64,000 nucleotides of DNA, taken from positions 62,001 through 126,000 of the forward strand of contig NZ_NWUO01000002.1 in the NCBI RefSeq assembly GCF_002895925.1, written 5' to 3'. This DNA is from Mixta theicola (GTDB taxonomy: Bacteria > Pseudomonadota > Gammaproteobacteria > Enterobacterales > Enterobacteriaceae). Position numbers and translations under genes: made by a program. How positions within the stretch are numbered: position 1 is the first letter of the stretch; the number at the start of each line of letters is the position of its first letter. A model generated the notes under the pieces. It saw nothing but the letters and a program-made list of their open reading frames with translations. It had not been told where the DNA came from and ran no database searches. This document shows positions 29,010-39,356 of the stretch, in pieces.

Positions 29010-30545
29010 TTATAAAGCATTCGGACGCGGCGGGCAGCGATCCAGTATTTCCACGCTGCCATCTTCATTCTGCTGCTCCAGATGAACCTCAAATCCCCAC
29101 AGACGATGCACATGCTTTAACACTTCGCGCCGGCTTTTATCCAGCGGAGCGCGCTGATGCGGAACATAGCGCAGCGTCAGGGAGCGATCGCCGCGTAAAT
29201 CAACGTCATATACCTGAATGTTAGGTTCCAGATTGCTCAGGTTGTACTGCGCGGAGAGCTGCTGACGAATCGCGCGATAGCCCGCTTCATCATGGATCGC
29301 GGCAATCTCCAGATAATTATTGCGATCGTCATCCAGTACGGTGAACAGACGGAAATCCCGCATCACTTTCGGCGACAGGAACTGGCTGATAAAGCTCTCA
29401 TCCTTAAATTCACGCATGGCGAAATGCAGCGTTTCCAGCCAGTCTGAACCGGCCATATCCGGGAACCAGTAACGATCTTCTTCGGTCGGCGACTGACAGA
29501 TACGTTTAATATCCTGGAACATCGCGAAGCCCAGAGCATAAGGGTTAATACCGTTATACCAGGGGCTGTTATAGGCGGGCTGGAACACCACATTAGTATG
29601 GCTGTGCAGGAACTCCAGCATAAAACGTTCCGTCACTTTTCCTTCATCGTACAGATGGTTCAGGATGGTATAGTGCCAGAAGGTCGCCCAGCCTTCGTTC
29701 ATTACCTGCGTCTGTTTCTGCGGATAAAAATACTGGCTCACCTTACGCACAATGCGCAGGACTTCACGCTGCCAGGGCTCCAGCAATGGCGCATTTTTCT
29801 CCATAAAATAGAGCAGGTTTTCCTGCGGTTCAGAAGGGAAACGCACTTTCTCAGTATGCACTTCCTCTTTTTCGCGCCGTGGCAGGGTGCGCCACAGCGT
29901 GTTTACCTGGCTTTGCAGATACTCTTCCCGGCTTTTCTGCCGCGCTTTCTCTTCCTGCAGCGAAATTTTTTGCGGACGCTTATAGCGATCGACGCCGTAA
30001 TTCATCAGCGCATGGCAGGAATCGAGCAGGCGTTCTACCTCTTCCACGCCGTAACGTTCCTCACACTCGGCGATATAGTTTTTCGCAAACAGCAGGTAAT
30101 CGATAATCGAACTGGCATCGGTCCAGCTGCGGAACAGGTAGTTATTTTTAAAGAAAGAGTTATGACCATAGCAGGCGTGCGCAATAACCAGCGCCTGCAT
30201 GGTGATGGTGTTCTCTTCCATTAAATAGGCGATGCAGGGGTTAGAGTTAATAACAATTTCATAAGCCAGCCCCTGCTGACCATGCTTATAGCGCTGCTCG
30301 GTTTCGATAAATTTCTTACCAAAAGACCAGTGCGCATAGTTGATGGGCATACCGACGCTGGAGTAGGCGTCCATCATCTGTTCAGAGGTGATGACTTCAA
30401 TTTGATGCGGGTAGGTTTCCAGGCGGTACTGTTTCGCGACGCGATCGATTTCCGCCAGATAGGTATCAAGTAGCTCAAAGGTCCAGTCGGGTCCGTCACT
30501 GAGTCGTTTACTGTCCTTAACCGGATCGTCAAATATTGTCGCCAT
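29010..30545 (-). CDS. ycgB: SpoVR-family protein YcgB
   Basis: The 511-residue cytoplasmic protein is very close to E. coli YcgB. SpoVR proteins are needed for spore cortex formation in Bacillus, but in enterobacteria the role is unclear; ycgB is under RpoS control in E. coli and co-occurs with yeaG and yeaH across proteobacteria. The conserved core MNEGWATFWHYTILNHLYDEGK carries metal-ligand-like His/Glu residues. ATG 30545 is used: AGGGG is eight bases upstream and homology begins at MATIF. Confidence 0.93.
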   Translation of the reverse strand: MATIFDDPVKDSKRLSDGPDWTFELLDTYLAEIDRVAKQYRLETYPHQIEVITSEQMMDAYSSVGMPINYAHWSFGKKFIETEQRYKHGQQGLAYEIVINSNPCIAYLMEENTITMQALVIAHACYGHNSFFKNNYLFRSWTDASSIIDYLLFAKNYIAECEERYGVEEVERLLDSCHALMNYGVDRYKRPQKISLQEEKARQKSREEYLQSQVNTLWRTLPRREKEEVHTEKVRFPSEPQENLLYFMEKNAPLLEPWQREVLRIVRKVSQYFYPQKQTQVMNEGWATFWHYTILNHLYDEGKVTERFMLEFLHSHTNVVFQPAYNSPWYNGINPYALGFAMFQDIKRICQSPTEEDRYWFPDMAGSDWLETLHFAMREFKDESFISQFLSPKVMRDFRLFTVLDDDRNNYLEIAAIHDEAGYRAIRQQLSAQYNLSNLEPNIQVYDVDLRGDRSLTLRYVPHQRAPLDKSRREVLKHVHRLWGFEVHLEQQNEDGSVEILDRCPPRPNAL

Positions 30546-31054
30546 AGCGCACCCCTCGTTGATGGATCCCGTTGGGCAAAGCATTGCCGTACGGATTCCT
30601 GTTGTTTAAGGCTCATCCTGAAATAAGAAGGCCCAAAGAACTGAGCGAACACTGTAATGATAGTTCACTGTTTTCCATCTGAAACCGGAATGCAACCTGA
30701 AACTGCAATACAAAATAAAGCGGCAATAAAAAATGAAATTTTAAATAACGAATAATGCGTTTATATAAAATCTTATCAGCATAAAATCCTGTTTATATCG
30801 TTTTTATATTACCTCTGTTGAATCTGCTGACGGCTGTCTGGTTAAGCCGGTCAATCCTCATTTGCTGCTGCTATTGTTTTAAAAATAATATTTTCCACTG
30901 AAATTTAAGCTGCATCTTGTTTTTGTTTAGCGCTAAGGTAAAAAAGATGTGAAATATGTCACCGCTATGTTGAAGCAAATGCGGCAAAATTATCATCCAT
31001 AGGGTTAGCTAAGACTTAGTGGATTGTTCTATAGAGGTTTGCCTCGGGGGAGCT
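30546..31054. other. ycgB-dadA divergent intergenic region
   Basis: These 509 bases are AT-rich and hold no recognisable gene. They contain the ycgB promoter (minus) and the dadA promoter (plus) with a CRP site at 30948-30963. Several A/T runs between 30700 and 30910 would suit Lrp or H-NS binding, but no single site stands out. Confidence 0.6.
30948..30963 (+). promoter_or_regulatory. CRP site upstream of dadA
   Basis: TGTGAAATATGTCACC matches the CRP consensus TGTGA-N6-TCACA at nine of ten positions. It lies about 100 bases before dadA; the dad operon is catabolite-controlled in E. coli. Confidence 0.7.
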
Positions 31055-32359
31055 ATGCGAGTTGTCATTCTGGGAAGTGGAGTTGTCGGCGTCGCCAGCG
31101 CCTGGTATCTGGCGCAGGCAGGTCATGAGGTCACGGTTATCGATCGTCAGTCGGGCCCGGCACAGGAGACCAGCGCCGGTAATGCCGGACAGATTTCACC
31201 AGGCTATGCGGCTCCCTGGGCTGCGCCGGGCGTACCGTTAAAGGCGGTTAAATGGATGTTCCAGCGCCATGCTCCTCTGGCGATCCGCCTTGACGGCAGC
31301 CGTTTCCAGCTTGAATGGATGTGGCAAATGTTGCGTAACTGCGATATGCGTCATTATCAGGAAAATAAAGGCCGTATGGTACGCATTGCTGAATACAGCC
31401 GCGACTGTATAAAAGTGCTGCGGGAACAAACCGGTATCGGCTATGAAGGTCGCCAGGGCGGAACGCTGCAGCTGTTTCGTACCGCGCAGCAGTATGAGAG
31501 CGCCAGTAAGGATATTGCCGTGCTGAAAGAGGCCGGGGTGCCTTATGAACTGCTGGAGGCGCATCAGCTGGCAAGTGTCGAACCCGCACTCGCGGCCACC
31601 TGTCATAAGCTGACCGGCGGGCTGCGCTTACCCAATGATGAAACCGGCGATTGTCAGCTTTTTACGCAACGGCTGGCGCAGATGGCGGCAGAGGCGGGCG
31701 TAACTTTTCGCTTTAATACGCCAGTGGATCGGCTGCTGCGCGAGGGCAACCGCATTATCGGGGTGAAATGCGGCGCTGAGGTTATTACCGCCGACAGCTA
31801 TGTCATTGCGTTCGGATCCTATTCCACCGCGCTGCTGGCGGACATCGTTGCTATTCCGGTTTATCCGTTAAAAGGTTATTCATTAACCATTCCTGTCCGG
31901 GATGACGCTGGCGCGCCGGTTTCCACCGTGCTGGATGAAACCTATAAAGTCGCGGTCACCCGTTTTGACCAGCGCATTCGCGTCGGCGGTATGGCGGAAA
32001 TTGTCGGCTTTAATACCCGGCTGCTTCCGGCACGGCGGGAGACGCTGGAAATGGTGGTACGCGACCTTTATCCCAACGGCGGCAATATTGAACAGGCCAG
32101 CTTCTGGACCGGGCTACGCCCGATGACACCGGACGGAACACCGATTGTCGGGGCTACGCCGTTAAAGAATCTTTACCTTAATACCGGACACGGCACGCTC
32201 GGATGGACCATGGCGTGCGGTTCAGGACAGCTGCTTTCTGATATTATCTCTGGAAAAAAACCGGCGATTGCTGCAGACGATCTTTCTGTACTACGTTATC
32301 TGCCTGGTTATTCACCGGTAACGCCCCCGCAACTGCATAACGCAAACGTTGCACGTTAA
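31055..32359 (+). CDS. dadA: D-amino acid dehydrogenase DadA
   Basis: DadA (434 residues) is a membrane-associated FAD enzyme that oxidises D-alanine and other D-amino acids to keto acids, feeding electrons to quinone. The dinucleotide motif [16 protein letters not shown] (about 4-19) and the C-terminal [23 protein letters not shown] block are intact. ATG 31055 follows GGGGGAG and gives the family N-terminus MRVVILGSG. It is paired with dadX 19 bases downstream, so L-alanine is first racemised and then oxidised. Confidence 0.96.
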   Translation: MRVVILGSGVVGVASAWYLAQAGHEVTVIDRQSGPAQETSAGNAGQISPGYAAPWAAPGVPLKAVKWMFQRHAPLAIRLDGSRFQLEWMWQMLRNCDMRHYQENKGRMVRIAEYSRDCIKVLREQTGIGYEGRQGGTLQLFRTAQQYESASKDIAVLKEAGVPYELLEAHQLASVEPALAATCHKLTGGLRLPNDETGDCQLFTQRLAQMAAEAGVTFRFNTPVDRLLREGNRIIGVKCGAEVITADSYVIAFGSYSTALLADIVAIPVYPLKGYSLTIPVRDDAGAPVSTVLDETYKVAVTRFDQRIRVGGMAEIVGFNTRLLPARRETLEMVVRDLYPNGGNIEQASFWTGLRPMTPDGTPIVGATPLKNLYLNTGHGTLGWTMACGSGQLLSDIISGKKPAIAADDLSVLRYLPGYSPVTPPQLHNANVAR

Positions 32360-32378
32360 CGAGTTACAAGGAGAGGTT

Positions 32379-33449
32379 ATGTCACGTCCGATTGTCGCAA
32401 CCATTCATAGCGCTGCGCTGCGGCAAAATCTGGAAATTGTGCGCCGCGCCGCGCCGCGATCCCGTGTCTGGTCAGTCGTCAAAGCGAATGGCTATGGTCA
32501 TGGCATCGATCGTATCTGGCAGCATCTGAGCGATACGGATGGTTTTGCGCTGTTAAATCTGGAAGAGGCGATTCAGCTGCGCGAGCAGGGCTGGAAAAAA
32601 CCGATTCTGCTGCTGGAGGGATTTTTCCACAGCGATGAGCTTGAACTGCTGGATCGCTATCGTCTGACCACCAGCGTTCACAGTAACTGGCAACTCCAGG
32701 CGTTGGCTAAAGCGCGGCTGAGCGCGCCGCTCGATATTTATGTCAAAGTGAATAGCGGAATGAACCGGCTGGGCTTTATGCCTGAACAGGTGCATAACGT
32801 ATGGGAAAAACTGCGTGCGCTGGACAATGTTGGTGAGATGACATTGATGACCCATTTCGCCGAGGCGGAAAAAGAAGAGGGCATCATCGAACCCTTGAAA
32901 CAGGTTGAACTGGCGGCGGAAGGACTGAACTGCCGGCGTTCTCTGGCTAATTCGGCGGCTACGCTCTGGCATCCGGAAGCGCATTTCGACTGGGTACGGC
33001 CTGGGATCATCCTTTATGGCGCTTCGCCGAGCGGACAATGGCAGGATATTGCCGGGAGCGGACTAAAACCTGCCATGTCGTTGACCAGCGAGATTATTGG
33101 TATTCAGCAGCTCAGGTCCGGCGCTGGCGTGGGTTATGGCTATCGCTATCATGCCGCTGCGGAACAGCGCATTGGGGTCGTGGCCTGCGGCTATGCGGAT
33201 GGCTATCCGCGCCATGCGCCAACCGGTACGCCGGTAGTGATTGACGGCGTGCGCACCAGGACTCTCGGCGCAATATCGATGGATATGATGATGGTTGATT
33301 TAACCCCCTGTGCGCAGGCTGGAATCGGCACCAAAGTGGAACTGTGGGGCGATCGGGTGAAAATCGACGAGGTGGCGAGCAGTGCCGGAACCGTTGGCTA
33401 TGAGCTGATGTGTGCCCTTGCGCCGCGGGTACCGGTTGAAGTGTTATAG
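32379..33449 (+). CDS. dadX: Catabolic alanine racemase DadX
   Basis: DadX (356 residues) interconverts L- and D-alanine with pyridoxal phosphate. Lys35 in [10 protein letters not shown] binds the cofactor and Tyr253 in GVGYGYRY is the second catalytic base. The assignment to DadX rather than the biosynthetic Alr rests on its operon with dadA. AGGAGAGG precedes ATG 32379; a start at 32349 would overlap dadA and lacks homology. The stop is one base from that of the convergent MFS gene. Confidence 0.95.
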   Translation: MSRPIVATIHSAALRQNLEIVRRAAPRSRVWSVVKANGYGHGIDRIWQHLSDTDGFALLNLEEAIQLREQGWKKPILLLEGFFHSDELELLDRYRLTTSVHSNWQLQALAKARLSAPLDIYVKVNSGMNRLGFMPEQVHNVWEKLRALDNVGEMTLMTHFAEAEKEEGIIEPLKQVELAAEGLNCRRSLANSAATLWHPEAHFDWVRPGIILYGASPSGQWQDIAGSGLKPAMSLTSEIIGIQQLRSGAGVGYGYRYHAAAEQRIGVVACGYADGYPRHAPTGTPVVIDGVRTRTLGAISMDMMMVDLTPCAQAGIGTKVELWGDRVKIDEVASSAGTVGYELMCALAPRVPVEVL

Positions 33450-33450
33450 C

Positions 33451-34641
33451 TTACAGCGCGGTCAGCGAGCCGCGCATTTTTTTACTGCAGCGCCATGCCA
33501 GAAACGTGAGCGCTGCGCCTGTCAGCATCATCAGCGCCAGCGCATCTTTTTCCGCCAGCGGCAGCGCCATCATTAACAGTCCGGCCGACGAGCCGCCCGC
33601 CATCTGAATAAAACCTGCCAGCGCAGAGGCGACGCCAGCCTGCTGCTGATAAGGCTCCAGCGCGTAGCTGGTGGCCGGTCCAACCGTAAAGGCAAGACCC
33701 GCCACGGAAACGGCTACCGGCAGCATATAGAGCGCCCAGTGAGTTTGCACCGCGGCAGAAAACAGCTGTTCACCCGCAAACAGCAGCAGCGCGCCCAGCA
33801 GCATCGCCAGCGCTCCCAGCGCCAGACAAACCGGACGTCCCACTTTGCGGATCATTTTATTAACCAGAATGCTTACCAGCATAATCCAGAAGCCGTTCGC
33901 ACCGAAGGCGATGGAAAACTGTAAAGCGCTAAGGCCGCCCTCCGTCATCAGTACATGCGGCGCCAGCGAGACGTAAGTTAATACCATTCCCAGCGCGCCC
34001 GCGTTGGCGAAGGCAAAAGCGAGAAAACGTGGCTGGCGCAAAATGGCACCATATTGACGCAGCGGCAGGCCTTTGACTTTGCGCGTGTCGGCAGGGCGTG
34101 TTTCCGGTAACAGAAAAGCAATCAGCACGCTGATAAACAGCGCATAGCACACCAGGAACCAGAAGGGCGCGCGCCAGCCAAAAGCTTCGGCCAGAAAACC
34201 GCCCAGCATCGGAGCCAGCGCCGGTACGATGTTTAGCGCGCCGTTAAGAAAGCCGTAGGCGCGCGCCGCTTCATCACCGGCCAGCCGATCGCGTACGCCG
34301 CTAAAGGCGACCACGGCGGTACAACAAACGGCGCAGCCCTGTACCAGGCGCGCCAGCAAAAACATCGGCCAGTTTAAAGCACAGGCGGCGAGGACGCTGC
34401 CGCAGATATAAAGCACCAGACCCACCATGGCGACAGGCTTACGGCCAAAGTTATCTACCAGCGGCCCGGCGATAATTTGCCCCAGCCCCATGACCAGAAG
34501 AAAAATGGGAATGGTGGTTTGCACCGTGGCGACCGGCGTTGCCAGGCCCTGGGCAATATCCGGCAGCGTAGGTAAATAGAGATCGATGCCCAGCGGTGCC
34601 AGCAGCACCAGGCTAAGCAACAAAAAGGTAAATTTTTGCAT
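33451..34641 (-). CDS. Bcr/CflA-type MFS exporter
   Basis: The 396-residue protein has twelve hydrophobic segments. The DHA1 loop motif GPLVDNFGRKPVA follows helix 2, and the family antiporter motif appears in ALAPMLGGFLAEAFGWRAPFWFL. These features fit Bcr/CflA drug or metabolite exporters; MdtL, EmrD and PunC are relatives but none is a clear match. The substrate cannot be told from sequence. E. coli K-12 has no gene between dadX and cvrA, so this and the next orphan are additions. The Shine-Dalgarno is weak. Confidence 0.85.
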   Translation of the reverse strand: MQKFTFLLLSLVLLAPLGIDLYLPTLPDIAQGLATPVATVQTTIPIFLLVMGLGQIIAGPLVDNFGRKPVAMVGLVLYICGSVLAACALNWPMFLLARLVQGCAVCCTAVVAFSGVRDRLAGDEAARAYGFLNGALNIVPALAPMLGGFLAEAFGWRAPFWFLVCYALFISVLIAFLLPETRPADTRKVKGLPLRQYGAILRQPRFLAFAFANAGALGMVLTYVSLAPHVLMTEGGLSALQFSIAFGANGFWIMLVSILVNKMIRKVGRPVCLALGALAMLLGALLLFAGEQLFSAAVQTHWALYMLPVAVSVAGLAFTVGPATSYALEPYQQQAGVASALAGFIQMAGGSSAGLLMMALPLAEKDALALMMLTGAALTFLAWRCSKKMRGSLTAL

Positions 34642-34709
34642 CAGGGAAGTTGTTATCCGATATTTTTGAACTGCACAGCGTAGAGAGATGCGACGAAAAA
34701 GAAAAGGAA

Positions 34710-34747
34710 AAAGTAATAAAATCAGGAGCAGTCGGGGCGCTGCTCCT
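34710..34747 (-). terminator. Terminator after the 77-residue orphan
   Basis: On the minus strand AGGAGCAG, loop CGCCCCGA, CTGCTCCT is followed by GATTTTATTACTTTTTC. It would isolate the orphan gene from the MFS gene. Confidence 0.75.
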
Positions 34748-34755
34748 TTAGCGTA

Positions 34756-34989
34756 TCAGGCCGGTTTTTTCAAAACCCAGCGATCCTGCTGTTTATCATA
34801 ATGACCGATCTCCAGATCAACCGGCTGGCCGTCAATCCATGCGGGAACGCTGGTTTCTTCATCCCAGCCGTCAAGCTGGTAGCTGAGACCGGGATTGGTT
34901 TGACAGGGAATGCTGATGGTATCAGCCGGTTCAGCATTCAGATCTGCATCAATAATCTCGTAGCGACCAATTTTGACTACATGACCCAT
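34756..34989 (-). CDS. Hypothetical acidic 77-residue protein
   Basis: I do not recognise this protein. It is small, acidic and soluble, with no signal peptide or membrane helix, and starts MGHVVKIGRYEIIDADLNAE. GGAGG lies ten bases before the ATG and a good terminator follows, which supports a real gene. It has one Cys and a Trp-containing WDEETSVPAWIDG stretch, and ends VLKKPA. It lies 78 bases downstream of cvrA and might be read with it. Confidence 0.7.
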   Translation of the reverse strand: MGHVVKIGRYEIIDADLNAEPADTISIPCQTNPGLSYQLDGWDEETSVPAWIDGQPVDLEIGHYDKQQDRWVLKKPA

Positions 34990-35067
34990 GGGTTATTTCC
35001 CTCCAGGAAAGACGTGAACTTTAAGCTTAGCCGCTCTGGCAAAAAATTCGAGGCCGTCAGGCCAGGA

Positions 35068-36795
35068 TTATTCTTTATCTTCCGGCATTCGCACGCCGAT
35101 TTTGATCACCTGGTTATCTTCTTTTTCCGCCACGGTCCAGATCAGATGATTCCACTCAACCTGATCGCCAACCACCGGCGCGCCGCTGAGCATGCCCAAA
35201 ATCAGCTGCCCCAGCGATTGCTGATCGTTGGTATCTTCATCCAGATCCAGGCCATAGATTTGCGCCACGTCGCGCAGCCGTGCGTCAGCATCAAGAATAA
35301 AGTCGCCGAAAAAGCGCTGGTCGAGCGCCACCGGCGGCGACTGGCTGAACAGCTTACCAAGAGCGGGCAAGTCACGCTCGCGGCCAATAACGCACAGTAC
35401 ATCGCCTTCACGCAGGCGGGTATTGCCGGTTGGATGCATCAGCACATTCTGACGAAACAGGGCGGCGATACGGGTTTCACGCGGCATTTGCAAATCGCGC
35501 AGCGCCGCGCCGACGCACCATTTATCGGCACTTAACTGATAAACAAACTGCTCCCAGGGGTTTTCCGGATGAATATCGAGCCCTACGCGGCTAATCGGCG
35601 AAGCGGTGGGAGGAACGATTACTTTCGCTTTGCGTGCGGCGAAGCTCAGCGAAGTACCCTGCAGCATCAGCGATACCAGCACCACGAAAAAGGCGATATT
35701 AAAGAACAGCGAGGCGTTTTCCAGGCCAGCCATCATCGGAAACACCGCCAGAATAATGGGGACCGCGCCGCGCAAACCGACCCAGCTGATGAAAAAGCGC
35801 TCACGCAGGGTAAAACTGCGGAAGGGCAGCAGGCCGATAAAGACGGAGACCGGACGGGCGAATAGAATCAGCCAGAGCGAAAGGATCATTGCCGGTACGG
35901 CGATATGCCAGAGATCGGAAGGCGTCACCAGCAGGCCCAGCACCAGGAACATACCGATTTGGCTCAGCCAGGCCATCCCGTCAAAGGTTTGCAGAATGCC
36001 GTGCCGGTTGCGGATAGGTTGATTTCCCAACAGGAAGCCGCACAGATAAACCGCCAGAATACCGCTGCCTTCCAGCACGGTGGTCAGGGCGAAAACCAAA
36101 ATCCCGCCGCTGACGGCCAGCAGCGGATAAAGTCCATTGGCTAAAGAGATGCGATTGATCAGCTGCTGTATCGCCCAGCCGCCGCCCAGCCCCAGCACAA
36201 TGCCTAAACCAAACTGCTGGATCAAATGGACGACAAACATCCAGCTCAGACCGGTTTCTCCCTGCTGAATCATCTCAATCAGGGTGATAGTAAGGAACAC
36301 CGCCATCGGATCGTTGCTGCCGGATTCGATCTCCAGCGTAGAGCTAACGCGTTCGTTCAGCCCTTTATCGCCCAGCAGGGAAAACACGGCGGCGGCGTCC
36401 GTTGAGCCAATAATCGCGCCGATCAGAAAGCCCTGCATCATATCAAGCCGGAACAGCCAGGCGGCGGCAAGCCCGGTCAGTCCGGCGGTAATCATGACGC
36501 CTACCGTTGCCAGCGATAATGCCGGACCCAGCGCGACGCGTAGCGAAGAGGCGCGGGTGCGCATGCCGCCATCCAACAGGATAACCGCCAGCGCAAGGTT
36601 AGAGACCATATAGGCGAGCGGATAGTTATCAAAGGCGATGCCACCGATACCGTCCACGCCGGTCAGCATACCGAGCGCCAGGAAGATCACCAGGATAGGA
36701 ATACCTAAACGAGAAGAAAAGGCGCTGAGTAGGATGCTTGATGCAACCAGCACGGAACCAATAATAAAAAGACTGTAAATCGTGCTGGCATTCAA
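35068..36795 (-). CDS. cvrA: K+/H+ antiporter CvrA (NhaP2)
   Basis: The 575-residue CPA1-family antiporter has about twelve helices in the first 390 residues (with [12 protein letters not shown] and the [10 protein letters not shown] motif), a RCK/TrkA-C domain with [21 protein letters not shown], and a C-terminal cytoplasmic segment. Relatives exchange K+ for protons and protect against acid and osmotic stress. I place the start at TTG 36795, with AGGAG seven bases upstream; the protein then aligns with the E. coli N-terminus. The frame is open to ATG 36825, which overlaps that ribosome-binding site. Confidence 0.93.
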   Translation of the reverse strand: MNASTIYSLFIIGSVLVASSILLSAFSSRLGIPILVIFLALGMLTGVDGIGGIAFDNYPLAYMVSNLALAVILLDGGMRTRASSLRVALGPALSLATVGVMITAGLTGLAAAWLFRLDMMQGFLIGAIIGSTDAAAVFSLLGDKGLNERVSSTLEIESGSNDPMAVFLTITLIEMIQQGETGLSWMFVVHLIQQFGLGIVLGLGGGWAIQQLINRISLANGLYPLLAVSGGILVFALTTVLEGSGILAVYLCGFLLGNQPIRNRHGILQTFDGMAWLSQIGMFLVLGLLVTPSDLWHIAVPAMILSLWLILFARPVSVFIGLLPFRSFTLRERFFISWVGLRGAVPIILAVFPMMAGLENASLFFNIAFFVVLVSLMLQGTSLSFAARKAKVIVPPTASPISRVGLDIHPENPWEQFVYQLSADKWCVGAALRDLQMPRETRIAALFRQNVLMHPTGNTRLREGDVLCVIGRERDLPALGKLFSQSPPVALDQRFFGDFILDADARLRDVAQIYGLDLDEDTNDQQSLGQLILGMLSGAPVVGDQVEWNHLIWTVAEKEDNQVIKIGVRMPEDKE

Positions 36796-36959
36796 GGCGT
36801 TTTCTCCTTGTAAAACGGTTGGCAAAAAGCGATTTCGCTCGTAGTTACACTATAACCGCTTTCAAAAGATAATGCTTTATCAATAGCTTGTCACAGCCCG
36901 CAGGACAAAAAATTTGTGTTTTTCGCGTTATGGCACAAAGTAAAATCGATTAAAAAAAA

Positions 36960-36990
36960 TACTGGATATTAAACCAGTAATACGTATACT
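36960..36990 (+). promoter_or_regulatory. Promoter with LexA-like box, antirepressor gene
   Basis: CTGGATATTAAACCAG (36962-36977) within a 20-bp perfect-ended palindrome has the CTG-N10-CAG layout and flanking TA of LexA boxes, with CTGG in place of CTGT. It overlaps TGGATA (36963-36968), a fair -35 set 16 bases from the -10 TATACT (36985-36990). A bound repressor would block this promoter. It could instead be the operator of another repressor. Confidence 0.5.
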
Positions 36991-37041
36991 ATTTGTACTC
37001 CCTCACGGGGCTGATGCTATTTGCAAGTCAATGGTGAAGCT

Positions 37042-37752
37042 ATGATGATTTCTACTGAGAGCCTGAACGCTCTTCATCAATCCGTCACAATGAGTAGCCG
37101 CGAAATCGCCGAGATGACCGGTAATACCCATGGTGAAGTGAAACGTCTGATTAAAAGTCTGGAAACGGCGCAGCGTTTGTCACAGCCGTTAATCACATGG
37201 GATTACGAAGCTGACGGCGCTACACGACAGGAATATCGTCTTAACAAGCGTGACTCGGTGCTGGCTGTGGCACGTTTATCGCCGGCCTTTACTGCCGAAG
37301 CGCTTGATCGCTGGCAGGAACGGGAAAAAATGGCGCATCTGCCCGATTTCACCAATCCTGCGGAAGCAGCGCGTGCCTGGGCCGAACAGTTTGAGCAGCG
37401 TCAGAAAGCAGAGCAGCAGCTGGCGCTTTTTGCCCCTAAGGCTGAATTCTTCGATCGCTATGTGACGGTTGAAGAAGAGTCGCTTGGCTTCCGTCAGGTG
37501 TGCAAAATGCTGAAGGTGAAAGAGCCCGATTTTCGCCAGTTCCTGCTGGAGCGTAATATTATGTACCGCATGAACGGTACGCTTACGCCACATCAGCAGC
37601 ACATTAACACGGGTCGCTTTACTCTGCGTTCCGGGGTGGGCGAAAACCAGCATGCGTTTTCGCAGGCGCGCTTTACGGCTAAAGGCGTGAAGTGGGTTGC
37701 CAGCCTGTGGGCCGGTCATATTGCATCGCAGCCAAAAGGCGCTGCGGCCTGA
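37042..37752 (+). CDS. Phage-type antirepressor, Rha-like N-terminus plus KilAC
   Basis: The 236-residue protein has an N-terminal Rha-like DNA-binding region (about 10-85: TMSSREIAEMTGNTHGEVKRLIKSL, then QEYRLNKRDSVLAV), a charged linker rich in Glu/Gln/Ala (about 90-135) and a C-terminal KilAC/ANT domain (about 140-225: LGFRQVCKMLKVKEPDFRQFLLERNIMYRMNG). Such proteins relieve phage repressors. No other phage gene flanks it. ATG 37042 follows GGTGA; the frame is open to TTG 37021. It sits at a junction between cvrA and yeaH, which are far apart in E. coli. It may be a prophage relic or a domesticated regulator. Confidence 0.75.
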   Translation: MMISTESLNALHQSVTMSSREIAEMTGNTHGEVKRLIKSLETAQRLSQPLITWDYEADGATRQEYRLNKRDSVLAVARLSPAFTAEALDRWQEREKMAHLPDFTNPAEAARAWAEQFEQRQKAEQQLALFAPKAEFFDRYVTVEEESLGFRQVCKMLKVKEPDFRQFLLERNIMYRMNGTLTPHQQHINTGRFTLRSGVGENQHAFSQARFTAKGVKWVASLWAGHIASQPKGAAA

Positions 37753-37922
37753 CAGGCAGGTTGCGAAGGACAACGCTGATAAACCCATCCCGCCAGCTTC
37801 TTCAAATAGCGCGTTGGCAGGCGAAGGCGTCAGCATGGCGCTGACGGATGGAAAAGATGCTTTTTGCTGCAGGGTTGTTGTTACTTCCTCGCTATTTTAT
37901 TAAGAAGTTAACAGGTTAAATA

Positions 37923-37950
37923 AAAAAGCAGCCCTAAGCGGCTGCTTTTT
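37923..37950. terminator. Bidirectional terminator between antirepressor and yeaH
   Basis: AAAAAGCAGCC, a six-base loop and GGCTGCTTTTT form an 11-bp stem whose A/T ends serve both strands. Confidence 0.88.
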
Positions 37951-37981
37951 AACGTTTTAGCGGTCTAATTTAATTAATGAA

Positions 37982-39262
37982 TTAGCTCACCTCACTGGCC
38001 TGCTTATGAAACAGCTCGCGGAAGACCGGATAAATATCTTCCGGTTCACGGATATGCTGAATCGCAAAATTATCAAACGAGGCCTGAAGATGCTCATATT
38101 CGCGCCACAGCGTTTGATGAGCGCGGCGGGTGATTTCGATATAGCTATAGTAACGCACCACCGGCAAAATATTTTTTGCCAGTATTTCATGGCACAGCGG
38201 TGAGTCATCAGCCCAGTTATCGCCGTCGGATGCCTGCGCGGCGTAAATATTCCACTGCGTCGAATCGTAGCGCTCTTTTACCACCTCATCCATCAGCTTT
38301 AACGCGCTGGACACAATGGTGCCGCCGGTCTCCTGCGAATAGAAAAACTCCTGCTCATCGACTTCCTTCGCCTGGGTATGATGGCGGATGTAAACCACCT
38401 CCACATTTTTATAGGTACGGCTCAGAAACAGATACAGCAAAATATAGAAGCGTTTTGCCATGTCTTTGGTGGCCTGATCCATGGATCCTGACACGTCCAT
38501 CAAACAAAACATTACCGCCTGGCTGGACGGCTCCGGTCGTTTTTCAAAGTTTTTGTAACGCAGGTCAAAGGTATCAATAAAGGGAACCCGCTTGATACGC
38601 GCCCGTAGCTCAGCGATCTCTTTGCGCAGCCGTTCTTCTTCCAGCAGCTGAGCCGGCTCCGTATTTTCCACCGCCAGCAGGGTTTCCTCCAGATCATGTA
38701 ACGTGCGGCGTTTACCTGCGGTCATCGCGGTACGCCGTGCCAGCGAATTTTGCAGCGAGCGTACAACGCTGATGTTGGCGGGCACGCCGTTAGAGGTAAA
38801 GCCAGCGCGATGCGTCTTATATTCATTCATCTGCCGCTGCTGCGTTTTACGCAGGTTGGGCAACGCCAGATCCTCAAACAGCAGATCGAGATATTCATCC
38901 TTCGAGATTTGAAAAACAAATTCATCCTGACCTTCGCCATCCTGGCTGGCGTTGCCCTGACCGCTACCTCCGCCGCCACCGCCGCCCTGAGGCCGCTCTA
39001 CGCGGTCGTTCTGCACAAAATGATCGTTACCGGGATGAACGCGATGATGGGTGCCGCCGCGTCCCTGGTGGAAAACAGGTTCATGAATGTCATCTACCGG
39101 AATAGAAACAGATTCACCACTCTCAACGTCGGTAACCGAACGTTTATTGATGGCCTCGGAGATCGACTGTTTGATTTGCGACTTGTAGCGGCGTAAAAAA
39201 CGCTGACGGTTTACCGCGCTTTTATTTTTGCCGTTCAGCCGCCGATCGATAAAATAGGCCAT
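37982..39262 (-). CDS. yeaH: YeaH, UPF0229 protein with VWA-like domain
   Basis: The 426-residue protein is a close relative of E. coli YeaH. It has a Gly-rich linker (about 93-105), a basic helical middle, and a C-terminal von Willebrand A-like domain with the metal-binding DVSGS motif ([20 protein letters not shown]). It is the partner of the YeaG kinase in one operon and is RpoS-controlled in E. coli during nitrogen starvation; its molecular function is unknown. ATG 39262 follows GGGGAG and matches the family ([14 protein letters not shown]). Confidence 0.94.
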   Translation of the reverse strand: MAYFIDRRLNGKNKSAVNRQRFLRRYKSQIKQSISEAINKRSVTDVESGESVSIPVDDIHEPVFHQGRGGTHHRVHPGNDHFVQNDRVERPQGGGGGGGSGQGNASQDGEGQDEFVFQISKDEYLDLLFEDLALPNLRKTQQRQMNEYKTHRAGFTSNGVPANISVVRSLQNSLARRTAMTAGKRRTLHDLEETLLAVENTEPAQLLEEERLRKEIAELRARIKRVPFIDTFDLRYKNFEKRPEPSSQAVMFCLMDVSGSMDQATKDMAKRFYILLYLFLSRTYKNVEVVYIRHHTQAKEVDEQEFFYSQETGGTIVSSALKLMDEVVKERYDSTQWNIYAAQASDGDNWADDSPLCHEILAKNILPVVRYYSYIEITRRAHQTLWREYEHLQASFDNFAIQHIREPEDIYPVFRELFHKQASEVS

Positions 39263-39356
39263 AGCTCCCCCAAACAACGTTGCAAGCAGGGTCGGACATA
39301 ATGTCCGACCGCTTTACTATCGCTTCCGTTACGTTTATAGGCTGGTACGCCTTAAC

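Noticed and set aside
33451-34641. Naming the MFS exporter as a specific antibiotic-resistance gene
   Set aside because: Bcr/CflA membership is visible, but the substrate cannot be inferred from sequence and no named member is a clear match.
34801-35535. Plus-strand frame of 244 codons overlapping the orphan and cvrA
   Set aside because: It spans two real genes and an intergenic gap on the other strand and resembles no protein.
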